Shown: positions 41,905 to 51,180 of the stretch, piece after piece
Position numbering within the stretch: the stretch's first letter is position 1
How the letters are laid out: each line of letters begins with the position of its first letter
NCBI RefSeq assembly: GCF_002009175.1
Contig: NZ_CP018047.1
Location: forward strand, 1,426,001-1,490,000
Source: Streptomyces niveus
GTDB lineage: Bacteria > Actinomycetota > Actinomycetes > Streptomycetales > Streptomycetaceae
DNA length: 64,000 bases
Direction: 5' to 3'
Program-made: the position numbers and the translations under genes
Notes under the pieces: generated by a model
Databases searched by the model: none
Seen by the model: only the letters and a program-made list of their open reading frames with translations
Told to the model about the DNA's origin: nothing

Positions 41905-43071
41905 ATGACTGGCAGCGACGCGACTTCCGCGCACCCGACCGCCGGGGCCCCCGCGGCCCCGGCCCCCTTCACCGCAGACGACTACCGCGCGCGCATGGAC
42001 CGCGCCGTGCGGGACGCCACCGCCGCCGGGCTGGCAGGTGTGCTGGTGGCGCCCGGTCCCGACATGGTCTGGCTCACCGGCTATCAGCCGCCCGCCGACA
42101 CCGAGCGGCTGACCCTGCTGGTGCTCACTCCCGACACCGGCCCCGTCCTCGTCGTGCCCAAGCTGGAGGCGCCCGACGCGGAGAAGGCCGTCGGCGCGCC
42201 CGTACTGATCCTGCGCGACTGGACCGACGGCGTCGACCCGTACGGCGTGACCGCGCCCTCGCTCGCCGCCAACGGCCGCTACGGCATCAGCGACAACACC
42301 TGGGCCCTGCATCTCATCGGCCTCCAGGAGACCCTTCCCGGCACCTCCTACACCCCGTTGACGAACGCCCTTCCGATGCTGCGCGCCGTCAAGGACGCCC
42401 GCGAGGTGGAGCGGCTGGCGCTGGCGGGCGCCGCGGCCGACGCCGCGTACGAGGAGATCAAGAAGGTGTCCTTCGCGGGCCGCAGGGAGACCGACGTCGC
42501 CGCCGACCTCGCGGACCTGCTGCGCGGCTTCGGCCACTCGCAGGTCGACTTCACCGTCGTGGGCTCCGGTCCCAACGGCGCCAATCCCCACCACGAGGCC
42601 GGTGAACGGGTCATCGGCGACGGTGACATGGTCGTGCTCGACTTCGGCGGGCTCTGCCAGGGCTACGGCTCCGACACCTCCCGCACCGTGCACGTCGGCG
42701 AGCCGACCGAGGAGGAGCGGCGCGTCCACGACCTGGTGCGCGCGGCGCAGGGGGCCGCCTGCGAGGCGGTGCGGCCCGGCATCGCCTGCCAGGAGGTGGA
42801 CCGGGTGGCCCGCGCGGTGATCGACAAGGGCGGGTACGGGGAGTACTTCATCCACCGCACGGGCCACGGAATCGGCGTCACCACCCACGAACCGCCCTAC
42901 ATGGTCGAGGGCGAGGAGCTGCCGCTCGTCCCGGGCATGTGCTTCTCCGTGGAGCCGGGCGTCTATCTGCCGGGACGCTTCGGTGTGCGGATCGAGGACA
43001 TCGTGACGGTCACCGAGACCGGCGGCCGACGGCTCAATGCCACGGACCGGGGGCTGGCCGTCGTCGGTTAA
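41905..43071 (+). CDS. M24 family aminopeptidase (Xaa-Pro peptidase)
   Basis: A 388-residue pita-bread metallopeptidase. The creatinase N-terminal domain spans about 25-160 (MVWLTGYQPPADTERLTLLV). The catalytic domain has the dinuclear metal ligands in VVLDFGGLCQGYGSDTSRTV (two Asp), the His in HRTGHGIGVTTHEPPY, and Glu in CFSVEPGVYLPGRFG and VRIEDIVTVTE. It removes N-terminal residues preceding proline. Start at ATG 41905, at the end of a short gap after the VOC gene. Confidence 0.93.
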   Translation: MTGSDATSAHPTAGAPAAPAPFTADDYRARMDRAVRDATAAGLAGVLVAPGPDMVWLTGYQPPADTERLTLLVLTPDTGPVLVVPKLEAPDAEKAVGAPVLILRDWTDGVDPYGVTAPSLAANGRYGISDNTWALHLIGLQETLPGTSYTPLTNALPMLRAVKDAREVERLALAGAAADAAYEEIKKVSFAGRRETDVAADLADLLRGFGHSQVDFTVVGSGPNGANPHHEAGERVIGDGDMVVLDFGGLCQGYGSDTSRTVHVGEPTEEERRVHDLVRAAQGAACEAVRPGIACQEVDRVARAVIDKGGYGEYFIHRTGHGIGVTTHEPPYMVEGEELPLVPGMCFSVEPGVYLPGRFGVRIEDIVTVTETGGRRLNATDRGLAVVG

Positions 43072-43166
43072 AGGTGGCGCCGACTGAATTGCCGTGCCGT
43101 TTCACAGACGACGTCGGCTATTGCGTCGCTCGCGCACCACACATGGAGTGACGCTACGATCACGGT

Positions 43167-43601
43167 ATGTTCACGGCCTTCCGGATTTCGCGCCCCCGAC
43201 GGGCCCGCCGACAATTGGCGGGCCCGTCGCGGGCGTTCTGGCTGGCCGTACTTCTTCTGGCGCTGCTCTATACGCACGGCGTCAACGGCCACAACGCCGC
43301 CACCCACGCGTCCCCGGTCCTCGCGGTGACGGCGGTGGCCGCGGCGCCCGCGACGGCTTCGGGCGATTTCGGAAATCATGACGCCGCGCCCTGTCACCAT
43401 GACGGCGACGAGGCGGAGCACGGTTCGGAGAGCTGCGCGTCCGGACAGCCGCAGTACCGTGCCGACCTGCCCGCTCGTGGCACCACACCGCTCTGCGTCG
43501 TCGAACTGACACGACTTCACAACCCCGCTTACACGGCGGCCGCCGACACCTTCCCGACGTCGTGCGCGGAACGGAGAGACCCGGGAATTCTGCGGGTATA
43601 G
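43167..43601 (+). CDS. Small His/Cys-containing exported or membrane protein
   Basis: A 144-residue protein: a basic N-terminus, one hydrophobic helix (AFWLAVLLLALLYTHGVNGH), then a His/Asp/Cys segment (HDAAPCHHDGDEAEHGSESC) and a short tail. The layout resembles DUF6153-type Streptomyces proteins. The His/Cys cluster may bind metal. It precedes the PLP enzyme/MFS pair by 305 bp and may not be co-transcribed. Start ATG 43167. Moderate certainty that it is real. Confidence 0.6.
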   Translation: MFTAFRISRPRRARRQLAGPSRAFWLAVLLLALLYTHGVNGHNAATHASPVLAVTAVAAAPATASGDFGNHDAAPCHHDGDEAEHGSESCASGQPQYRADLPARGTTPLCVVELTRLHNPAYTAAADTFPTSCAERRDPGILRV

Positions 43602-43633
43602 AACGCCCTTCCGGATCGGTCACTCCCCCTTTT

Positions 43634-43821
43634 CGAACGCGCGATTTCCGAACCGACACACGTCGTACGAACGCGCGATTGGGAACACGCAACGCGCGAT
43701 CCGGCCGCTTTCCGCCGTCCGACGCGTTGTGCGACGCCTTGTACGACCGGTCCCGCCGTTCTCCGCGTGCCCGTTCAACCGCGATGACCGCTGCCACACG
43801 AACGCATTCACGAACGCATTC
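43634..43821. repeat. Short direct repeats upstream of the PLP enzyme gene
   Basis: CGAACGCGCGATT occurs at 43634-43646 and 43668-43680, with a core copy AACGCGCGAT at 43691-43700. ACGAACGCATTC is tandemly duplicated at 43798-43809 and 43810-43821. They lie in the 305-bp gap (43602-43906) that must hold the promoter of the PLP/MFS pair. They may be regulator sites. No gene is supported here. Confidence 0.5.
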
Positions 43822-43906
43822 ACAGACTCACGTTCACGCGCCGACGTGATTTCGCGTGCGCCGCGACGGGCCTCCGCGTTCCCGTACTCCGAACGAAAGC
43901 GAACCC

Positions 43907-45079
43907 ATGCGCCACCAGACCCCTATCGCCCCACCCCGCGCCGTCACCACCCCGCAGGGCACCGTCCCGCCGGCCGCCCACAGCCCGTCCGGGCTGGTGG
44001 GCAACACCCCGCTCCTACGTGTCCATGAGCCCTTCGCCCCGGCCGGGCGCGGCTTCTGGGCCAAGCTGGAAGGCTTCAACCCCGGCGGCATCAAGGACCG
44101 CCCCGGGCTGTACATGGTCGAACGGGCCCGCGCGCGAGGCGAGTTGCTGCCCGGCGGCAGGATCATCGAATCGACCAGCGGCACCCTGGGCCTGGGACTC
44201 GCCCTCGCCGGCATGGTCCACGGCCACCCCGTCACCCTGGTCACCGATCCCGGCCTCGAACCGCCGATGACGCGGCTGCTGTCGGCTTACGGCGCCGCTG
44301 TCGACATCGTCCCGGAGCCGCACCCCACCGGCGGCTGGCAACAGGCCCGCCGCGAGCGGGTGACCCGACTACTGGATTCGCACCCCGGTTCCTGGTGCCC
44401 GGACCAGTACAACAACCCCGACAACACCGCCGCGTACACCCCGCTGGCCCTCGAACTCGCCTCCCAGCTCGGGCATATCGACGTCCTGGTGTGCAGCGTG
44501 GGCACCGGCGGCCACTCCGCCGGGATCTCGCGGGTGCTGCGCCAGCTCTACCCGGAGCTGCGGGTGGTCGGGGTGGACTCCGTCGGGTCGACGATCTTCG
44601 GGCAGCCGGCCCGGACCCGGCTGATGCGCGGCCTCGGATCGAGCATCCACCCGCGCAACGTCGCGTACGGGAACTTTGACGAGGTGCACTGGGTCGCGCC
44701 GTCCGAGGCGGTGTGGACCTGCCGCCGACTCGCCGCGTCCCACTACGCGACCGGCGGCTGGAGCGTCGGCGCCGTCGCGCTCGTGGCCGGCTGGCTGGCC
44801 CGGACCGGTTCCCCGGACCGCCGGATCGCCGCCGTCTTCCCGGACGGGCCGCAGCGCTACCTCGGCACGGTGTACGACGACGACTACTGCGCCGCGCACG
44901 GACTGCTCGACTCGGCGCCCGCGGCCGAACCGGAGGTGGTGGGACGCCCCGACGAGAAGGAGGTCAGCCGCTGGACCCGGTGCACCGAGGTCGTCGACCC
45001 GCTGGCCCTCGGCCGGACTTCGGACGCCGCCCCGGCGGCGGGCGGAACCGCCAACTCCCCGAAGGAGAGGGCCCGGTGA
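43907..45079 (+). CDS. PLP-dependent cysteine synthase-like enzyme
   Basis: A 390-residue fold-type II PLP enzyme. The Schiff-base Lys is in [20 protein letters not shown]; the Asn-loop reads [15 protein letters not shown] where O-acetylserine sulfhydrylase has TSGNTG; the phosphate-binding GTGGH is in [16 protein letters not shown]. Beta-replacement or elimination on a serine-type substrate is likely; SbnA-like enzymes of metallophore pathways share this fold. It overlaps the following MFS gene by 4 bp (GTGA). Start ATG 43907; an ATG-like start 51 bp earlier is less likely. Confidence 0.82.
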   Translation: MRHQTPIAPPRAVTTPQGTVPPAAHSPSGLVGNTPLLRVHEPFAPAGRGFWAKLEGFNPGGIKDRPGLYMVERARARGELLPGGRIIESTSGTLGLGLALAGMVHGHPVTLVTDPGLEPPMTRLLSAYGAAVDIVPEPHPTGGWQQARRERVTRLLDSHPGSWCPDQYNNPDNTAAYTPLALELASQLGHIDVLVCSVGTGGHSAGISRVLRQLYPELRVVGVDSVGSTIFGQPARTRLMRGLGSSIHPRNVAYGNFDEVHWVAPSEAVWTCRRLAASHYATGGWSVGAVALVAGWLARTGSPDRRIAAVFPDGPQRYLGTVYDDDYCAAHGLLDSAPAAEPEVVGRPDEKEVSRWTRCTEVVDPLALGRTSDAAPAAGGTANSPKERAR

Positions 45080-46464
45080 GGGGAGTGATCCGGCAGACGC
45101 GTTCGTACGAGCGCGGTGTCCAGTTGCTGATGGTCAATCAGTTGACCATCAATCTGGGCTTCTACATGCTCATGCCGTACCTGGCCACCCATCTGTCCGG
45201 CACCCTCGGGCTGGCCGGCTGGCTGGTCGGATTCGTCCTGGGGGTAAGGAACTTCAGCCAGCAGGGGATGTTCCTGGTCGGCGGGACACTGGCAGACCGG
45301 TACGGCTACAAGCCCCTCATCGTCGCCGGGTGCGTACTGCGCACGGTGGGCTTCGCGACGCTCGGTCTGGTGGACTCGCTGCCCGCGCTCCTCGCCGCCT
45401 CGGCGGCCACCGGATTCGCGGGCGCGCTGTTCAACCCGGCGGTCCGGGCGTATCTCGCGGCGGACGCCGGAGAGCGGCGGGTGGAGGCGTTCGCGCTGTT
45501 CAACGTCTACTACCAGGCCGGTGTCCTGCTCGGCCCGCTGGTGGGCATGGTGCTGACAGGGGTCGACTTCAGGATCACCTGCCTCACCTCGGCCGGGATC
45601 TTCGCGCTGCTGAGCGTCGTCCAGATCCGGGCGCTCCCGGCCCGGCACGGGGCCGACGGCAAGGACTCGGGCAGAGGCTCTGGTAAGGAAGGCGGCGAGG
45701 AAGGACGACGTGCGAGTGTGCCGGGCCAGTGGCGTTCGGTGCTCGCCAACCGGCCGTTCCTGCTCTTCTCGGCGGCGATGATCGGCTCGTACGTACTGAC
45801 CTTCCAGGTGTATCTGGCGCTTCCGCTGGAGGTACGACGGGTGGGCGGCGACGGGGAGTTCGGCACGGCGGCCGTGGCGCTGCTCTTCGCCGTCTCCGGG
45901 CTCGCCACCATCCTGTTCCAGACACGGGTGACCGCCTGGTGCGGGGCACGCATGGAGCCGGGGCGCGCGCTGACCCGGGGGCTGGCCGTGATGGGCTGCG
46001 CGTTCCTGCCGCTCCTCGCGGCCACCGCGATTCCCTTGCCGGACGGCGGGATCGGCCGGTGGGCCCTGGCGGCCGTTCCGCCGGCGCTCGCCGCGCTGCT
46101 GCTCGCGCTGGGCACGATGATCGCGTACCCCTTCGAGATGGACACCATCGTCCGGCTCGCCGGAGACCGTCTCGTCGCCACCCACTACGGGCTCTACAAC
46201 ACCATCTGCGGCATCGGCATCACCTTGGGGAACCTGCTCACGGGCGCGGCACTCGACGCTGCCCGGAAGGCCGGGGTCCCCGCGCTCCCCTGGTTCGCGC
46301 TGTTCGCGCTCGGGGCGGCCTGTGCGGCGGCCATGGCCGCACTGCACCGCGCCGGCCGGCTCGCGGCGCCGGCCGCACCCGACGCGACGCCGGAAGCCGC
46401 GCCCGACGGGCCGCCGGAAGGGACGTCCCCGGCCGGGTCGGCGGCCGCGTCGGCGAGAGGCTGA
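45076..46464 (+). CDS. MFS transporter coupled to the PLP enzyme
   Basis: A 462-residue, 12-helix MFS protein. Helix 1 is [20 protein letters not shown]; motif A is [18 protein letters not shown] after helix 2. A charged central loop ([19 protein letters not shown]) divides the halves. The C-terminal 40 residues are a Pro/Ala-rich tail. It starts at GTG 45076 inside the PLP gene's stop with GGAGAGG upstream, so the two are co-translated. Export of the PLP enzyme's product, or of a drug, is the inferred role. Confidence 0.87.
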   Translation: MRGVIRQTRSYERGVQLLMVNQLTINLGFYMLMPYLATHLSGTLGLAGWLVGFVLGVRNFSQQGMFLVGGTLADRYGYKPLIVAGCVLRTVGFATLGLVDSLPALLAASAATGFAGALFNPAVRAYLAADAGERRVEAFALFNVYYQAGVLLGPLVGMVLTGVDFRITCLTSAGIFALLSVVQIRALPARHGADGKDSGRGSGKEGGEEGRRASVPGQWRSVLANRPFLLFSAAMIGSYVLTFQVYLALPLEVRRVGGDGEFGTAAVALLFAVSGLATILFQTRVTAWCGARMEPGRALTRGLAVMGCAFLPLLAATAIPLPDGGIGRWALAAVPPALAALLLALGTMIAYPFEMDTIVRLAGDRLVATHYGLYNTICGIGITLGNLLTGAALDAARKAGVPALPWFALFALGAACAAAMAALHRAGRLAAPAAPDATPEAAPDGPPEGTSPAGSAAASARG

Positions 46465-46478
46465 GCCGGGTCGGCGTG

Positions 46479-46517
46479 CCGGGGCACCGGGACCGGACGA
46501 CGGTCCCGGTGCCCCGG
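46479..46517. terminator. Bidirectional terminator
   Basis: A perfect 17-bp stem, CCGGGGCACCGGGACCG (46479-46495) with its complement at 46501-46517, loop GACGA, between the convergent MFS gene and the secreted SH3-tail protein. Confidence 0.83.
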
Positions 46518-46522
46518 CCGGT

Positions 46523-47824
46523 TCAGCAGTTCGGTACGCCCGGCAGCCAGGACTCGACCACGTCGATGAAGATGTTGGAGATGTAGCCACCGTAGGACGG
46601 CAGATACGCCCAGCCGTCATTGGTGATGCCGTCCACGGTGATCCGCTGGCCGTGGACCTGGCACTTGACGTTGACCGTGGTGGGGCCCGCCAGGCGCGCC
46701 ACCTCGGGCGAGGCGGTGGTCGCCTGCTGACGTATCCGGACGTCCGTGCCCCAGGTGGGGAAGGACTTGCCCGTCTGGTCGCCGGTCCACAGGTAGGTGA
46801 CGGTCACCCAGCCGTTGTCGTTCAGGCCGACGTTGTAGAAGGTGCCGTCGGCGAGATCGATACCGGCCGGGTTGAGAACGGTACGGCCGGAGCCGTCCTT
46901 CCCTCCGTTGTAGCCGCTCTGGTAGGCGGCCTGGGCCTCGGGCATGCCCTGGGCGAGATCCTTGAACATCTCGCGCGTCGGGGACGGGTTCCAGTAGTCG
47001 TCCTTGGTGTTCCACGGCCCCACGTCCCACACCGGCGCGGTCTCGCAGCGGGCGGGACCGCAGACCTGTACGGAGTACTGGCTGCTGCCGTTGGGCGACA
47101 GACCGCGTCGCGAGGGCAGCGCGACGAAGTGGTCGTTGGGCCGGATGACATGGCCGTTGGCGGTCGTACCGCCGACGAGTCCCTCACGGGTGGCGAAGAC
47201 CCGGGCGGTGAAGGCGGTCGCGCCCGCCTCGATACGGGGCGCGGCCACGTTCTCGGCGGTCAGCCGCAGGCTCCGGACGCGCGCCTCCCCCTCCGCGTCC
47301 CAGAGGGTGATCCGGGCCTGCACGGTGGTGACAGCGCGGGGCAGGACGGCCGCGCCCTGGCCCGCCGCGCTCTCCGCGGCGCCTGATGCGCCCGCCGGTA
47401 CCCACTCGGTCCAGGCGCCCTGCGCCGTGCGGCCCCGCACATCGACGACCACCTCGGCGCCGGAGTCCCCGGGCAGGTCCGTGACGAGTTCGGCGCCGAC
47501 CCGGTTGACCGGGGCGTCGAGCGTTTCGGGGGCGAGCACCTGGGCGCCGTAGCCTCGGCCGGTCTCGGCCGACGCGGGGCGGAAGGCGGTGTCCCGTACG
47601 CTCAACGCGCCTTTCGCGTAACGTACGTTGACGTCGTCCGAGGTGACGCGTGTGAGATCCGGCGACCAGGTGGCCGGCGTGGTCGGCGCGTTGTCTACGC
47701 GCGTGGATTTTTGGCCGTCGGCTGCCCCGGCGGATGGCGTGGCGACAGCCACGCCCGCGCAGGCGAGCAGCGACAGGGCCGCGGCGGCCCTACGCCGGTA
47801 GGGGGATCTCGCTCGGTCGTTCAT
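46523..47824 (-). CDS. Secreted protein with C-terminal SH3-like domain
   Basis: A 433-residue exported protein with a signal peptide (RRRAAAALSLLACAGVAVAT). The N-terminal half is a beta-rich region (VGAELVTDLPGDSGAEVVVD). A central region holds APVWDVGPWNTKDDYWNPSP and GIDLADGTFYNVGLNDNGWV, which looks like a double-psi beta-barrel (RlpA-like), but that is my guess. The last 80 residues (PTWGTDVRIRQQATTASPEV, ending WLPGVPNC) match the tails of the two hydrolases at 20137 and 21312. CAGGAGGAGA lies 5 nt before the ATG at 47824. No catalytic motif identified; a wall-associated role is likely. Confidence 0.8.
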   Translation of the reverse strand: MNDRARSPYRRRAAAALSLLACAGVAVATPSAGAADGQKSTRVDNAPTTPATWSPDLTRVTSDDVNVRYAKGALSVRDTAFRPASAETGRGYGAQVLAPETLDAPVNRVGAELVTDLPGDSGAEVVVDVRGRTAQGAWTEWVPAGASGAAESAAGQGAAVLPRAVTTVQARITLWDAEGEARVRSLRLTAENVAAPRIEAGATAFTARVFATREGLVGGTTANGHVIRPNDHFVALPSRRGLSPNGSSQYSVQVCGPARCETAPVWDVGPWNTKDDYWNPSPTREMFKDLAQGMPEAQAAYQSGYNGGKDGSGRTVLNPAGIDLADGTFYNVGLNDNGWVTVTYLWTGDQTGKSFPTWGTDVRIRQQATTASPEVARLAGPTTVNVKCQVHGQRITVDGITNDGWAYLPSYGGYISNIFIDVVESWLPGVPNC

Positions 47825-47984
47825 GCCGGTCTCCTCCTGTGGGGGATGGAACCCGGCACACGCTAGTGAGGTTGTCATGTAACCAACAAGGGTCCGGGAG
47901 TGGCGAGATCTCCATACCCGAAGGGGGTCTCCGACTCACCGTCAGGCGCTCACGGTCGCACTGTCGGTCAGGTGTGGGTGTGGG

Positions 47985-49148
47985 TCAGGTGTGGGCGTGG
48001 GCCCGGCTGTGGCTGTGGCTCCGGCTGTGGGTGTGGTGGGTGAGCGCCGCGTGCGGGTCCGCCCCGTCGGGGGCGGGCACGGGGTCGGCATGGACGAGCG
48101 CGGCGGTCAGTTTCGGTACGGCGTGCAGGAGGGCATGCTCGGCCTCGACGGCGATGTGGTGGGCCTGACGTACCGTCAGTTCGCCGTCCACCACGACCGC
48201 GACCTCGGCCCGCAGCCGGTGCCCGATCCAGCGCAGCCGCAGCTCGCCCACCGCGCGCACCCCTTCGACGTCCAGCAGCGCCGCCTCGGCGGTGTCCACG
48301 AGCGCCGGGTCGACGGCGTCCATGACCCGGCGGAACACCTCACGGGCGGCGTCGCGCAGCACGAGCACGATCGCGGCGGTGATGAGGAGACCGACGATCG
48401 GGTCGGCGAGCGGCCAGCCGATCGCGGCGCCACCGGCGCCGAGCAGGACGGCGAGCGAGGTGAACCCGTCGGTACGGGCGTGCAGCCCGTCGGCGACCAG
48501 GGCGGCCGAGCCGATCTCGCGGCCGACGCGGATGCGGTAGCGGGCGACCCACTCGTTGCCGAGGAAGCCGACGACGGCCGCGGCCGCGACGGCGGGCAGA
48601 TAGTGGATCGGCCGCGGGTCGAGCAGCCGGTCGAAGGCGGTCCACCCGGCGAACACCGCCGAGGCGGCGATGGTCAGCACGATGACGATGCCGGCGACGT
48701 CCTCCGCCCGCCCGTACCCGTAGGTGAATCGGCGCGTGGCCGCCCGCCGCCCCAGGACGAACGCGACCGCGAGTGGCAGCGCGGTGAGCGCGTCGGCCGC
48801 GTTGTGGACGGTGTCGCCCAGCAGGGCCACCGAGCCGGACAGGACCACGACCACGACCTGCGCGAGCGCCGTCGCGCCGAGCACGGCCAGCGAGACCCAC
48901 AGCGCGCGCATGCCCTTCGCCGACGATTCGAGGGCGGTGTCGATCTTGTCGGCCGTCTCGTGGGAGTGGGGCGTGAGGAGATGTCCGGCCTTGTGCCGCA
49001 GCCGGGCGAGACGCCCGGCGCGCCCGGCCCCGTGGCCGCGCTCGCCCCCGGGGGCGTCCCCGTGACTGTGGGCGTGGCCAGGTGCGTCATGGCCGTCGTG
49101 CTGGTGTGCGTGCGGGTGTCCGTGCTGGTGTCCGTGCGGGTCGTTCAT
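47985..49148 (-). CDS. Cation diffusion facilitator (CDF) family metal exporter
   Basis: A 387-residue, six-helix zinc/cobalt/nickel-type exporter. The His-rich N-terminus (HGHQHGHPHAHQHDGHDAPG) and C-terminus (HHTHSRSHSHSRAHAHT) probably buffer metal. The transport-site residues are in LLGDTVHNAADAL (HxxxD) and ADGLHARTDGFTSL (D/H, HxxxD). The cytoplasmic dimer domain follows helix 6 (EVFRRVMDAVDPALVDTAEA). It is divergent from an ArsR/SmtB-type gene 86 bp away, the usual metal-responsive arrangement. Metal specificity is not resolved; zinc is likely. ATG 49148 has GGAAGG upstream. Confidence 0.92.
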   Translation of the reverse strand: MNDPHGHQHGHPHAHQHDGHDAPGHAHSHGDAPGGERGHGAGRAGRLARLRHKAGHLLTPHSHETADKIDTALESSAKGMRALWVSLAVLGATALAQVVVVVLSGSVALLGDTVHNAADALTALPLAVAFVLGRRAATRRFTYGYGRAEDVAGIVIVLTIAASAVFAGWTAFDRLLDPRPIHYLPAVAAAAVVGFLGNEWVARYRIRVGREIGSAALVADGLHARTDGFTSLAVLLGAGGAAIGWPLADPIVGLLITAAIVLVLRDAAREVFRRVMDAVDPALVDTAEAALLDVEGVRAVGELRLRWIGHRLRAEVAVVVDGELTVRQAHHIAVEAEHALLHAVPKLTAALVHADPVPAPDGADPHAALTHHTHSRSHSHSRAHAHT

Positions 49149-49234
49149 GGGGATGACCTTCCGACGCGCGGGCAGAGTGGGGACCGGCAGGGCGCGGCTG
49201 GACAGCGGCGTACTCCATTCGCCATTATGTGCAT

Positions 49235-49594
49235 ATGAACGCACGCATGCAACTATCACCTGCGCATGATGCGCACCCGCCCATCCCCGGCGAGGAGCAG
49301 TTCACGCTCGCCGCCGAGGTCTTCGCCGTCCTCGCCGACCGCACGCGGCTGGTCCTGCTGCACGAGCTGTCGCGCGGCGAGGCGGACGTGACCACGCTGA
49401 CCGAGGTGTGCGGTGCGGCCCGGCCCGCCGTGAGCCAGCATCTCGCCAAGCTCCGGCTCGCCGGTCTCGTCGTCACTCGCAAGGAGGGCCGCCGGGTCGT
49501 CTACAGCCTCCGCGACGGTCATCTGCGGCGCGTGATCGACGAGGCGCTGAACCTGGCCGACCACCAGCTCGACGGCCGCCCCTCGCACGACTGA
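49235..49594 (+). CDS. ArsR/SmtB family metal-responsive repressor
   Basis: A 119-residue ArsR protein: FTLAAEVFAVLADRTRLVLL, HTH LTEVCGAARPAVSQHLAKLR, wing LVVTRKEGRRVVYSLRDGH, and a C-terminal HLRRVIDEALNLADHQLDGR helix with the D/H ligands of the alpha-5 zinc site. The alpha-3N site Cys pair of ArsR/CadC is absent. It should repress the divergent CDF exporter. An imperfect TGCAT/ATGCA repeat overlaps its start (49230-49251) and might be the operator. Start ATG 49235; a GTG at 49229 is an alternative. Confidence 0.88.
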   Translation: MNARMQLSPAHDAHPPIPGEEQFTLAAEVFAVLADRTRLVLLHELSRGEADVTTLTEVCGAARPAVSQHLAKLRLAGLVVTRKEGRRVVYSLRDGHLRRVIDEALNLADHQLDGRPSHD

Positions 49595-49695
49595 ACACGC
49601 GTCGCGCCTCTCGCCGTACAACCGTCCGGTCCCCGCGTGTGTCTTCCGTTCGACACCCGGTTCGCCACTCGGTGCGCGCGTCCTCGGAGGGGCAG

Positions 49696-50961
49696 ATGAG
49701 AGCTACGTCAAAGGCGTCGAAGGCACGGACACCACGGCGGCTCACGGCGGTCGCGGTCGTCACCGTCGCGGTCGGCTGGTCGCTGACGGCCGCACCCAGT
49801 GGTACCGCCGCCGAACAGGCCGCTCCCGGGCCCGAGTTGGTGTTCGAGCAGAGCGGGCCGGTCGACGGGGTACGGCCCGGGGACTCGGTCGATGTGCCGT
49901 TCGCCGTGAAGAACAAGGGCGACGCGCCCGCCACGCGAGTGGTGCTCTACCTCAGAGGCTCACAGGGGCTGGCCTACGACAAGAAGTACTCCAACTGCGT
50001 GTACGAGGACGCGCCCGCCCAGGACGAGGGCCCGGCGCAGGTGAACGCGGAGTGCGACATCGAGCAGACCCTGGAGCCCGGCGTCGTCTACGAACCCGCC
50101 GAGCCCATCGGCCTGGACGTCCTGGACCGGGCCCTGTACGAACGTCTCAACGTCAACATCCTTTCGGGGGTGGGCACTTTCCCCGAGGGGACACAGCACG
50201 GCGGCGGCGCGGACCCGGTGCTGCGGCTGGTCGCGCGGACGGCGCCGGAGGCGCCGGGCACCGTCCACGGCGGCGAACTCGCCACCGACATCACCGCCGA
50301 GAACACGGCGGACTTCGCGCTGACCGGTTCGAAGGTGAAGGGCGGGGCGGGCCGGACGGTGGACGCGAAGGTCACCTTCGCCAACAAGGGACCGGCCTGG
50401 GCGAGGAACGACGTCTACGGGCCGATCGGTGTCTTCGACGTCGGGATCCCGAAGGGGACGACGGTCACGAAGATCCCGGAGTTCTGCGAGCCGTCGGGCG
50501 TGACCGGGACGGCCGGGGCCGCGACGTACCGCTGCACGACGCCGTACAACTACGCCGACGAGGACAGCGAGCGCGCGTACGTCTTCGGGCTCCGGATCGA
50601 CAAGGTCGTCGCGAACGCCACGGGCACGGTGGCCTTCGTCAAGGGCGATCACCACTGGGGAACGCTGCCGTTCGACAGGAACCGCACCAACAACACGGCC
50701 GAGATCGTCGTGAACGCGTCGGACGGCGGGGCCGGCGCGGGCGGAGCGAGTGGCGGGGCGACCGGCGGTACGGATGGCGGGTCGGGGTCGTCGGGCGGTA
50801 CGAGCGCTACCGGCGGTACGGGCTCCACGGGCGGCGCCGGCACCCAGCTCGACGAGCTGGCCGAGACGGGGAGCGCGGACACACTGCTCCTCGGAGGCGC
50901 CGCCGCTGCCCTGCTGGCGGCCGGCGGTGTCGCCGTCGCGGTTCGCCGCCGCACGTCCTAG
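49696..50961 (+). CDS. Secreted LAETG-type sortase substrate
   Basis: A 421-residue surface protein. A signal peptide (RRLTAVAVVTVAVGWSLTAA) is followed by two CARDB/DUF11-like beta domains (VDVPFAVKNKGDAPATRVVL and AGRTVDAKVTFANKGPAWAR). A Gly/Ser/Thr low-complexity spacer and the sorting signal ELAETGS, a hydrophobic helix and RRRTS end it. LAxTG is the class E sortase motif of Streptomyces. Anchoring to peptidoglycan is predicted; function is unknown. ATG 49696 follows GGAGGGGCAG. The stop TAG lies within the CTAG edge of the MITE. Confidence 0.87.
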   Translation: MRATSKASKARTPRRLTAVAVVTVAVGWSLTAAPSGTAAEQAAPGPELVFEQSGPVDGVRPGDSVDVPFAVKNKGDAPATRVVLYLRGSQGLAYDKKYSNCVYEDAPAQDEGPAQVNAECDIEQTLEPGVVYEPAEPIGLDVLDRALYERLNVNILSGVGTFPEGTQHGGGADPVLRLVARTAPEAPGTVHGGELATDITAENTADFALTGSKVKGGAGRTVDAKVTFANKGPAWARNDVYGPIGVFDVGIPKGTTVTKIPEFCEPSGVTGTAGAATYRCTTPYNYADEDSERAYVFGLRIDKVVANATGTVAFVKGDHHWGTLPFDRNRTNNTAEIVVNASDGGAGAGGASGGATGGTDGGSGSSGGTSATGGTGSTGGAGTQLDELAETGSADTLLLGGAAAALLAAGGVAVAVRRRTS

Positions 50962-51180
50962 GGCGTGTCCGGAAAGTAGCGCCGTCCGCCCGCAGGGCGG
51001 GGCCCGCGGCGTCTGGTGCGGTGCATCGCAAGGCGGAGGATCGGCGTGGTGGATGGACCAGCCGTACTCGGCCGACTCCGACAACGCAGGGGACACCTCC
51101 CGTGCCCCCTCGGGGGCTACGGGGGAGAGGTACCGTGCCAGACGCCGCGGGCCAGACGCGACTTCGCGGACACCCCCTAG
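50958..51180. mobile_element. MITE-like element with CTAG ends (IS5-type)
   Basis: A 223-bp unit bounded by CTAG on both sides (50958-50961, 51177-51180). Inside, the left end GGCGTGTCCGGAAAGTAGCG mirrors the right end GGGGTGTCCGCGAAGTCGCG, and both continue into CCCGCGGCGTCTGG, giving imperfect terminal inverted repeats of about 45-65 nt. It has no ORF. CTAG fits the YTAR target duplication of IS5-family elements, so it may be a non-autonomous derivative. It lies directly at the 3' end of the LAETG gene and could fold into a terminator. The rest of 51181-51354 shows no gene. Confidence 0.72.
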
